Assembly (NCBI RefSeq): GCF_907165205.1
Contig: NC_058196.1
Span: 538,501 to 602,500 of the forward strand
Reading direction: 5' to 3'
Origin: Coccinella septempunctata
Lineage: Eukaryota > Arthropoda > Insecta > Coleoptera > Coccinellidae
DNA: 64,000 nucleotides
In this document: in pieces, positions 40,247-48,087 of the stretch
How positions within the stretch are numbered: the stretch's first letter is position 1
How the letters are laid out: every line of letters begins with the position of its first letter
The notes under the pieces: generated by a model
Databases searched by the model: none
Told to the model about the DNA's origin: nothing
The model's input: only the letters and a program-made list of their open reading frames with translations
Made by a program: the position numbers and the translations under genes

Positions 40247-41157
40247 GTTTCGTTTCGAAAACATTCAAATGATGAGAAGAATTCGAATGTCTGCTCGACA
40301 ATCTGCTGCAACCTCACCGCCACCATTCGAATGCTCGATTCGTAGTATTCATAGAACCAAACGATTCAGGTTATTTTTAATTCGAATGATCATTCGATTA
40401 TTGAGATCATTCGAATCGCCATAATCCGATTATTGAAATCATCCGATTATGAACAACACTATGCGAACTGAACCCCTGCGTCGTTCGGAGCGATCCGATA
40501 GTTGTCAGTTTTAAACGCAGGCGCAAAGGAAATAACTGAGTATTTTGAATGTTCGTTAGTGAGTACGACTGATGAACAAGTTGAAATGACCCAGTCAGAA
40601 CGAGGGAGTTTGATAGAATTTTATTTTGGGAACAATGAGTCAATATAGTATACCACAAACGAAGATTTAACAAAAAACATTTTGAATTTGATGATCTGCA
40701 GGGAATAGGAAGAGCTGCAAAAATTTTGAGAATATGTATTTTCATTCCGTAATCTGAAATGCTGAAAAGTAGAGAAAAAATATAATTTTTCCGATATTAA
40801 TTATAGCAAATAAAAAATAAAATCGCGATTATTTTCAGAAATTCAGTCTCGTGAAACACAAAAAAACGGCAGTATGAAAAAAATTTGAATTTTGCAGGAT
40901 TTTTTTGCGAATATTGAACTGTCTAATGCATTCTTAAGATTGGTTTACTCTTAATTTTTGACTCAGCGACTCAAGTTCATATAAAAAAGGTGAATTGAAA
41001 ACTCCTAAGTTGTTTTCAATTCACCTTTTTTTAACTGTATCATATGTTCTTCATAATTTTTGCTGGCTTTTACTTTTCGATTATGAAAATATCTCTAGAG
41101 GTTCCTTTTTTATTGAATGATCATTATTGTAATATGGGGGAGGGGGGGCGAAAAAAT
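40247..41157. other. Non-satellite spacer after the plus array
   Basis: No gene is supported here. Two structures are visible. At 40262-40455 there is a cluster of ATTCGAA/CATTCGA motifs that includes the palindrome ATTCGAATGATCATTCGA and a degenerate repeat ending in CCGATTATTGAA and CCGATTATGAAC. At 40983-41031 there is a perfect hairpin. The rest is AT-rich, with a G-rich run at 41134-41148. Open frames on the minus strand near 40123-40745 show no protein-like features. Confidence 0.6.
40983..41031. repeat. Perfect 20 bp inverted repeat with 9 nt loop
   Basis: The left arm at 40983-41002 starts with six A and ends GAATTGAAAAC. The right arm at 41012-41031 is its exact reverse complement and ends in a T run. 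The loop is TCCTAAGTT. It could be a snap-back element or the relic of a small palindromic transposon. A transcript would fold strongly, but no flanking gene tells which role applies. Confidence 0.9.
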
Positions 41158-41197
41158 ATCTTGTGCCCGGGCGCCAACTGGTCTTAATCCGGCCCTG
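41158..41197 (-). mobile_element. hAT-like transposon terminus, solo fragment
   Basis: Read on the minus strand the segment begins CAGGGCCGGATTAAGACCAG and continues GC-rich through GGCGCCCGGGCAC. This resembles the CAGGG-type termini of hAT elements. It abuts satellite sequence at 41198 with no gap. No matching second end was found to the left, and the upstream array runs the other way, so this is probably a truncated or rearranged element. Confidence 0.4.
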
Positions 41198-41651
41198 AGT
41201 CTGCAAGGGGTGCAAGAAAAGTTTTTATGGATTATGAATCCTGAATAGTCAATTATCATCTGAGTGAAAATCTCATTTTGACAGTCGTAAAAACATAGAA
41301 GGTGTGAAGAAAAATATTCACGCATCCTAGGGCAAATTCGGTGTTTTATACGGAAAAGGGTCGAAAAAGGGTAGTCTGCAAGTGGTGCAAGAGAAGTTTT
41401 TTACGGATTATGAATCCTGAATAGTCCACCTTCATCTGAGTGAAAATCTCATTTTGACAGTCGTGAAAACATAGAAGTTATAGACAGCTGACTGCCCGCT
41501 TTATAGCGCAAATTCGATGTTTTATATGGAAAAGGGTAGTCTGCAAGGGGTGCAAGAAAAGTTTTTTACGGATTATGAATCCTGAATAGTCCACCTTCAT
41601 CTGAGTGAAAATCTCATCTTGACAGTCGTGAAAACATAGAAGTTATAGACA
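41198..41651 (-). repeat. Satellite block, minus orientation (left part)
   Basis: About 2.6 monomers lie in reverse orientation. The first is an unusual edge monomer with TCAATTATCATCTGAG and, from 41300, AAGGTGTGAAGAAAAATATT in place of the usual AAGTTATAGACAGCTG. The same edge monomer is found at 57451-57581 plus 58796-58850. The last monomer is cut at AGTTATAGACA by the CACTG element and resumes at 44517. Confidence 0.95.
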
Positions 41652-42260
41652 CACTGAGAAAAAAGTTACAAGTAACTTTTTTTACTTGACTGCTTTTTAC
41701 TCAAGCTAAATGAATTTTCATACGCGATAAGCGAACATTTACGTGCTGCAGATAATCATATATTTATCGTTAACAAACACGTTCATCTAAGAATTTTTAA
41801 TAGTTAGCAGTAACTTTTTTTCTCAATTCAATATCAAAATTTATTGAATCCAAATAGCACTGATATTTAAATTCTGTTTGTTGTTGATAAATACGCTGAG
41901 TATAGATGCCAAATAATCGCTCAACTTATAGCAAGCTACTTTTTCAGTTACGTATTTTTATCAGCCCTAAATAACAAAGTTATTTGCTACATTGAAACCT
42001 TGACTTGGGGTAGACACATGTGTTTCTTGTAATAAGTGTAAAAAATATTCGGATGATAACCGACTTGAGCCGATACGAACCCGAAGCAGTTATTCCCTTT
42101 GAAGATCGGTACATCTAAAGATTAACATCTGTGGTACTGGTACATCTGTGCAGTGTGCATCATTCAGCGGTCAGAAGCCAACGCGTCTGCGGGTTAAACG
42201 AATTATCGTGAATCTCGAAAAGTAGTGCGCCGCCGCCGGGTCGTGTGGGTAGGTTATATT

Positions 42261-42362
42261 ATATCATATTATCTCGGCATACTTTGATTTGGCTACAAAG
42301 TAGGGATTCGAAATTCAACGAATATAGTAACCAAGTCTAAGTATGCCGCGATATATGATATA
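42261..42362. repeat. Imperfect inverted repeat upstream of the SAM-like start
   Basis: Arms at 42261-42296 and 42327-42362 share ATATCATAT, CGGCATACTT and TTGG(C/T)TAC in inverse order around a 30 nt centre with GGATTCGAAATTC. It lies between a GC-rich possible 5' exon (about 42158-42246, followed by GTAGGT) and a possible acceptor, TTTACAG, at 42436. It may be a small MITE within a 5' intron. Confidence 0.65.
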
Positions 42363-42460
42363 TAACTTCAATAGTTATGATCTGATATAATAATAATAAT
42401 TATAATAAATTCTTTCACCCTTTACACACTTTACAGAATATGCTTGTTTTATGTGCTTAA

Positions 42461-43315
42461 ATGGATTACGAAGAAATCCTCAAACGATGGGGATTCGAAG
42501 AGTATGTGGAAAAATTCAGAGGTAAGTCAAAATTTTTAGTTTTTGAATATAATTTATTGTGGATTATTGTGTATATACTCAATAATGCACAATGCACTCG
42601 ACAATGCATAAGGTATTCACGCAAAAAAAGATGATTCACTCAAGTGGTCTTCCGCATCAGAACCTCGATTTAGTCTCTCAAGCTACTATCTTCATAGTGT
42701 TTTGAATTTTCAAGCTTTTTTCATAAGGAAGAGCCATTGCATTTATATTCCTATTATATATTGTATTGCATGTGCATAAGTTACATAAGGTATACATAGA
42801 AGTTACGATCCAACTAATAGAAATATATTTTTTAATGATCAAGAAAAGTGTGACAGGTGCAGCTTAGTCCAAATTTAATATATGTACCTATCTATATAGG
42901 AAACTCTAACGATTTGTCAAAATCAGCTAAGCTTTCGTTGCTGTGGGGCACACAAGCTTTTCCCTGCATTGATTCGCATGCTGTTCTGGTCGAGTATTGT
43001 GTTTTGTGCATGTTTCTGGAACCCTCCAACGTAGGGAATAACATTTTTTCCAAAAACATGCACAAAATACAATACTTGACCAAAACAGCATGCGAATCAA
43101 TGGAGGGAAAAGATTGTGTGCCCCACGACAGCGAACGCTTAGCTGATTTTGACAAATCGTTAGAGTTCCCTATATGCAAGAATTATTTCTGATATATAAT
43201 TTTTCAGATCGACGAGGACACAATTAAGGAGATATTCACTAAAAAAGGGCCATTCCTTGTATTCAAAGCGAAATATAAAGAGTTTCGCGAAAGGCAAAAC
43301 GAAATTATTATTTAT
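42461..43315 (+). CDS. Exons of a SAM-like domain protein, partial or broken
   Basis: Two exons can be read. Exon a (42461-42521) begins with an ATG and encodes MDYEEILKRWGFEEYVEKFR plus one base, ending at a strong donor GGTAAGT. Exon b (43208-43315) follows an acceptor TTTTTCAG and encodes IDEDTIKEIFTKKGPFLVF, then KAKYKEFRERQNE, ending at a donor TATGTAAGT. The pattern W-G-F..Y...F then IDEDTIKE..F matches the helices of a sterile alpha motif, a protein-interaction domain. Exon a ends in phase 1 but exon b is open in phase 0, so a small exon is missing, a splice site has moved or the gene is broken. The intron contains a 282 bp palindromic element. No later exon was recognised. The gene lies inside the CACTG transposon, so it is either that element's own protein or a captured host fragment. 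Confidence 0.5.
42894..43175. mobile_element. Palindromic MITE in the intron, 282 bp
   Basis: The two halves are inverted copies of about 120-130 bp. The ends read ATATAGGAAACTCTAACGAT and, inverted, ATATAGGGAACTCTAACGAT, followed by TTGTCAAAATCAGCTAAGC in both. The centre near 43020-43055 is unpaired. Open frames on both strands here are mirror images caused by the palindrome. TATA at each end suits a TA target site, as for mariner-type MITEs. It sits between the two SAM-like exons. Confidence 0.85.
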
Positions 43316-44516
43316 GTAAGTTTGAACTTGACTTGACATATTTTCCTCAAATTATTCGATGCTAACAAACATTAGAGAAATTTATATATTTACTCTTAGG
43401 ACATAGGTTGATAGTTATTTATGTTATATTATATATAACATTATATAAACTACAATTCCTACTTGAGATGTTAAACGTATATTTTCCATTACAATTTTTA
43501 GCAGTGAAATTTTCTTTTCTTTATAAAAATGTATACAAAAATATAAGAGTTGAATTGTTATTTTAATTTCTTATTATATACTTTCCCATATATTTATATG
43601 AGTCATGAAGTTTGCTTTGTATACGAAAATAAACAGGCAAACATCAATATTCACTCAAAGAGCTATAGCATTCAAAATAATATATAATGTTAAAAAAGTA
43701 TAGTATTTGATTGATGAGGTTCTACTACTTCCTTAATTGGTTTTTACTCCAAGAGTGATTTATTGTATTATCATTCCTCCCATTTATAATTTTCTTCTTC
43801 ATTAACTCAGATGGAATATAGAGATACCCCTCTCGACTGATTTTATTCAATATATGTTGCAATAATATGATAGTGATTTCAAATATATGACTTTTAAGAA
43901 TGAGTTAATAAAAAAGAAAATTAGGGAGTAAAATTAATATTGCTTTCACCCCTTAAGCACAAAAAAAATACTGGAAGTATGTAGTAGCAGTTTGTACTTA
44001 AGGTGAGTAACAGTGTCTCTTATAATAGATGATGCTGAGTACTTATGACAAGTATAACTGTGTACTCACGATAGTGACCGTGTGTACTTACGGTAAGTAA
44101 TAGTGACTCTTATCGTGAACAAAAAAGTTAATTACCAACACAAACTATTTATGAGATCTGAGTGAAAAAGTTACCTGTTACAGACATAGGTTCTCACTAA
44201 CTGCAAGTGACAAATATACTTGAACTATAAAAAAATTATGTTTAGTGTACATTCAACTGTTACTTGCGCCGAACAACTTTTTTAGTTGCAGTAAATGAAC
44301 TCAATATCCTATCAAGTAACACATGATACTTGGATCATGTCAATAAAGTCATTTATTCTGAATAAAAATGAAATACGAACTGCAAGTACCTTTGCTTAGT
44401 TATGATAAGTTACTTTGTGTCAGGAAACACGTATACTTGTAGCAAATAAAAAAAATTCTTTGTGCCTATAGCAAGTCACAATTTCTATTTGTCATATTCA
44501 AATTTTTTTCTCGGTG

Positions 44517-45027
44517 CAGCTGACTGCGCGCTTCCTAGGTAAAATTCGGTGTTTTATACGGAAAAGGGTCGAAAAAGGGTAGTCTGCAAGGGGTGCAAAA
44601 AAGTTTTTTAGGGATTATGAATCCTGAATAGTCCACCTTCATCTGAGTGAAAATCTCATTTTGATAGTCGTAAAAACATAGAAGTTATAGACAGCTGACT
44701 GCGCGCTTCCTAGAGCAAATTCGGTGTTTTATACGGAAAAGGTTAGTCTGCAAGGGGTGCAAGAAAAGTTTTTTACGGATTATGAATCCTGAATAGTCCA
44801 CCTTCATCTGAGTGAAAATCTCATCTTGACTGACGTAAAAACATAGAAGTTATAGACAGCTGACTGCGCGCTTCCTAGGGCAAATTCGGTGTTTTATACG
44901 GAAAAGGGTCGAAAAAGGGTAGTCTGCAAGGGGTGCAAGAGAAGTTCTTTACGGATAATGAATCCTGAATAGTCCACCTTCATCTGAGTGAAAATCACAT
45001 TTTGACAGTCGTAAAAACATAGAAGTT
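44517..45027 (-). repeat. Satellite block, minus orientation (right part)
   Basis: This resumes the monomer interrupted at 41651 (CAGCTGACTGCGCGCTTCC) and continues for about three monomers with the common CCACCTTCATCTGAG variant, ending in AACATAGAAGTT. Together with 41198-41651 it was one block of about 965 bp before the CACTG insertion. Confidence 0.96.
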
Positions 45028-45540
45028 TCGCAATACGCCAACACTGACAAACCGACGACGGAAGTCATAAAATTTGAGGTTGGGATTTTCATTGACGTTG
45101 AACGAACCGTTCTTCAGTGAGTACGCGCCTGAACATCATGAAAAATTCAAGAATATTCAATTTAAAGAAAACAAAACGTTTCTCATATTTTTCAGACAGA
45201 AAAGTTGGTAGTTGAAAAACAACATATTTTCAAAATACGTAACGCAAAATAATCCCTGCAACCAGTAGAGCGTGGAATGGAGGTCGAAATTCACTTGGGG
45301 GCAAAATTTTTAAAGAATTTAATCAACAGTTGAATTGAGCTTTGTATGCCTTTGTGATTGCTCCACTTGGCCTAAGCACTCTTATTCCATTCACTTTTAT
45401 TTTTGCACAATGAACACCCTCCAATGAAATATATTATGACGTAAATCGACAGTACTATTGAAAATATAAAAACAGAAACAATAAAATAAAATCACATTCC
45501 CGGCCAATGCTTCTGGGAATGCCGCAATCGGCATTCACAT
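45028..45540. other. Non-satellite spacer, nothing recognised
   Basis: No coding frame or transposon end is convincing. A small hairpin, GAATGCCG-CAAT-CGGCATTC, lies at about 45517-45536 just before the repeat arm. Confidence 0.5.
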
Positions 45541-46180
45541 TCTGATATATACAGATTCGATAATAAAATTGGTGCGTTATTAATTAATTAATTAATTTAT
45601 ATTACAATATCTCTAGATGATCACCTGCGAATTAGGGAAGTTCAAAACACGTGTGCGCCTTCTTCCTATTGGATAGAAACGGCAATCTTGACATATCTGA
45701 TTTACGACATAATGCGCTTTCTCTGAAGATGCCGCTGTGAGCCGTTTGGAATTGGAAGAAAGCTTGTCCTTTTCATGAGTATGGGTAAAACCATATACAG
45801 GATGGGCAAAATTCTTTGTCTACTGAGGGAAACTCGAAAACTATGGCAGCTAGAAGATAACGGATGACTCATTCTCGAGCTCAGAGAAACAAAGAACGGT
45901 AAAAACCGTTTTTCAGTTATTAGCAAAAAATTAAATTTTGACGATTTCGAAAAGTTCTCATAACTTTTTTGTCTTTGAAGTTGAAGAACCATTTAGAGGC
46001 CCTTTTTTAAGCAGAATCCACTAACAAGCACCAAATATTTTTTCATGTCGAAACATTAGGCGAACTTTCGTTTTTTTAAATGCAAACTTTCAATGATTTT
46101 GTCATTTTTGAATAGGAAAAAGGTTCTGTCAGTAGAGTCTACGTATGAAAGTGACTAAGAAGGTTAAAGTTTCAGATCTG
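45541..46180 (+). repeat. Left arm of a 640 bp inverted repeat
   Basis: From TCTGATATATACAG to GTGACTAAGAAGGTT this segment is the reverse complement, with scattered differences, of 56801-57450. Shared landmarks are a (TAAT)n tract, ATTAGGGAAGTTCAAAACAC, CTTCTTCCTATTGGATAG and GCCGTTTGGAATTGGAAG. Each arm gives a similar chance open frame of 96-98 codons with no domain, so I do not call it a gene. The arms bracket about 10.6 kb including the BEL element. They may be two inverted copies of one unclassified repeat family. Confidence 0.85.
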
Positions 46181-46388
46181 TATCTCGAAACACAAAGAAG
46201 TTATGAGAACTTTAAATCGACGAAATCCCAATTTTTGTTCATAACTCAAAATCTAGAATAGATAGGCCGGTTCTGTTTCCAGATTTGGATGAGTTATGAA
46301 AAAAGATCTCGCGAATGTGTCATCCGTTTCTTCTAGCTGCTACAGTTCTCTAGATCCCCTCAGTAAACAACGAATTTTGCCCATCCTG
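45798..46388. mobile_element. Non-autonomous element with long TIRs and TA target site
   Basis: The ends read CAGGATGGGCAAAATTC at 45798 and its inverse GAATTTTGCCCATCCTG ending at 46388. Inverted similarity extends about 70 bp inward (through ACTGAGGG, GCAGCTAGAAGA and ACGGATGA). TA flanks both ends (45796-45797 and 46389-46390). This fits a Tc1/mariner-type MITE of 591 bp. Its left half is shared with the inverted arm at 56801-57450, whose copy has the end GCCCACCCTG at about 57193. Confidence 0.7.
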
Positions 46389-46390
46389 TA

Positions 46391-46678
46391 GATTGTGAAT
46401 AATTCAAAAATTTCTAATTATGGAACAACGGAATAGACTGGTGAAAATTTTGGTACTGACTAATGGCGTAAAAAAAATTTCAAAGGTCTTCGCTTATGCA
46501 AATATATCTGAGATAGTTTTCGTGGCTAATAAGCTAGACAAATTATTTTATCCTTCTCATTAAAAAAATCCTATAAACCGATATGTCAATAATGTTGGCA
46601 GCGTAGTAGTCAGATATACCAATTATAGGAAAAAAGGCTGCGTTAAAATCTAGGCCATATGCGAAGGAAACAATTATG
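46391..46678. other. AT-rich spacer left of the BEL insertion, nothing recognised
   Basis: This is the left flank of the retrotransposon and contains no convincing frame. Its last bases supply the GTTGC target site. It was continuous with 53161 before insertion. Confidence 0.6.
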
Positions 46679-46683
46679 GTTGC

Positions 46684-46940
46684 TGTATCCATTCAATAAG
46701 ATGAACACATAAATATTTGTGTTGCTGGTTTTTATTAGGGAACGAAGAATTGAACAATACTGTAGGTCGGTCCTGGTCACTCAACGAATATTCTTTTTAG
46801 AATTGATTATTTTAGGATAGAAAATTGAAAAGCTTCTGATGAATTGACTGATGTATTTTCGACTGTCTTTTTATATTAACGAATCACCCTAGTAACTAAT
46901 ATGACATGAACACGCACGCTATTTTAATGAAAATTAAACA
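46684..46940 (-). repeat. 3' LTR of the BEL/Pao element
   Basis: It is the same as 52899-53155 in every base compared and is bounded by TGTATCC and AATTAAACA as read on the plus strand. The segment just inside, 46941-46952, reads GGGGAGTA before the LTR on the minus strand. That is a weak purine-rich candidate for the polypurine tract. Confidence 0.95.
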
Positions 46941-47019
46941 TACTCCCCGGGCTGAACCGTTGAGGTTAAGAATTGAAAATAAAGAGTTCTAAAATTACGA
47001 TATATTTTAACACTTCATA

Positions 47020-48087
47020 TTAAGATTCAATATTGTTATCGCAATATGGAAGACGGCATATTTTAGTGATTGATCTAGTGAATGTTCCTCCTTGAGTTTT
47101 AACTTTGACAATACGAACGCGTGAGTCTTTGCCCTTAATCAATTCAATAACACGTGCTAGTGGCCATTTGAGTGGAGGTGTTGCTTCATCCTTCAATAAT
47201 ACAATATCATTTACATGAATATTATTATAAGGAATGAACCATTTAGGTCTATTTTGTAATCTATTCAAGTAGTCGGTTTTCCAACGTGCCCAGAAATGCT
47301 GTTGAATTTGGCCGCATTTCTGCCAAAGCGATAATCTATTCATTGGAGAACAAGTGATATCTTTTTCTGGATAAGTTGTCAAACTAGTCCCTATCAAAAA
47401 ATGTCCTGGTGTTAAAACGTTAAAATCTGAAGGGTCATTGGAAATGCCACAGATGGGGCGTGAATTAAGTACTGCCTCAATTTGGGCTAGTACAGTACTA
47501 AATTCCTCGAAAGTGAAAATATAATTTTTCATAATTCTTATGAGATGATATTTTGCGCTCTTAATGGCTACCTCCCACAGGCCACCATGATGAGGTGAAC
47601 GAGGGGGAATAAATTTCCACTGAATATTGTTTTGAACAGCATACCTTTGCAATATTTCAGAAGTTCCAGGTTTTTTGAAGAATTCATTTAATTCCTTCAA
47701 CTGGTTTTTTGCGCCCAGGAAATTAGTGGCATTGTCAGAGAATATTATAGAAGGATTTCCACGTCTAGCTATGAATCTTTTTAGAGTGAGTAGAAATGAC
47801 TCTGTACTTAACCCTGAAACCAATTCGATGTGAACTGCACGAGTTGTCATACAAACAAACACTGCCATATAGCATTTCATAAGTGGAGACCTTCTCAGCG
47901 GAGAAGATTTTATTAAATAAGGACCACCAAAGTCAACAGAGGTGTTTGTGAAAGGGCGTGATACTTGAAGCCTTTCCTTCGGAAGATCTCCCATTAATTG
48001 TGAACACAATTGTGGTTTGAATTTATAACAAGTATGACATTTATTAATGATACGCTTTATTTTTCTCTCAGTCCATCTAGTGGCCAA
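47020..48087 (-). CDS. pol: BEL/Pao integrase and C-terminal domain
   Basis: This frame carries the integrase, which joins the DNA copy to the host chromosome. It opens with the CX2C half of the zinc-binding domain (NKCHTC, residues 17-20); the HX4H half is in the upstream frame. The catalytic triad is visible as D52 (SVDFGG), D118 (FSDNATNF) and E172 (GGLWEVAIK). Residues 250-350 (LWQKCGQIQQHFWARWKTDY, then PPLKWPLARV) match the C-terminal domain usual in BEL/Pao Pol. There is no ATG at the 5' end: the first codon of the open stretch is TTG and the frame overlaps the preceding one by 31 bases. It is therefore the continuation of Gag-Pol in another frame, not an independent gene. No stop interrupts it up to 47020. 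Confidence 0.93.
   Translation of the reverse strand: MATRWTERKIKRIINKCHTCYKFKPQLCSQLMGDLPKERLQVSRPFTNTSVDFGGPYLIKSSPLRRSPLMKCYMAVFVCMTTRAVHIELVSGLSTESFLLTLKRFIARRGNPSIIFSDNATNFLGAKNQLKELNEFFKKPGTSEILQRYAVQNNIQWKFIPPRSPHHGGLWEVAIKSAKYHLIRIMKNYIFTFEEFSTVLAQIEAVLNSRPICGISNDPSDFNVLTPGHFLIGTSLTTYPEKDITCSPMNRLSLWQKCGQIQQHFWARWKTDYLNRLQNRPKWFIPYNNIHVNDIVLLKDEATPPLKWPLARVIELIKGKDSRVRIVKVKTQGGTFTRSITKICRLPYCDNNIES

Larger units (their letters stand above)
41652..44516 (+). mobile_element. CACTG-ended DNA transposon (CMC/CACTA-like), 2865 bp
   Basis: The element starts CACTGAGAAAAAAG and ends CTTTTTTTCTCGGTG in effect: the terminal 13 bp are inverted with one mismatch (CACTGAG versus CACCGAG). It splits a satellite monomer, and the flanking CA at 41650-41651 and 44517-44518 is a 2 bp target duplication of the satellite sequence TAGACAGCTG. 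Inside both ends are many short copies of AAGTAAC/GTTACTTG, like the subterminal repeats of CACTA elements. CAC termini with 2-3 bp duplications are typical of the CMC superfamily. I see no transposase catalytic domain. It carries exons of a SAM-like protein at 42461-43315. The family assignment is inference. Confidence 0.65.

Noticed and set aside
40123..40326. 67-codon minus-strand ORF
   Set aside because: Half of it is satellite and it crosses the array edge; it is chance.
42857..43192. Overlapping ORFs on both strands with similar protein sequence
   Set aside because: The similarity is produced by the palindromic MITE; each strand encodes the mirror of the other.
45702..45992. 96-codon minus-strand ORF and its 98-codon relative at 56993-57289
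   Set aside because: Both are the same part of the inverted repeat arms, have no domain, and span a transposon end; conservation is explained by the repeat.
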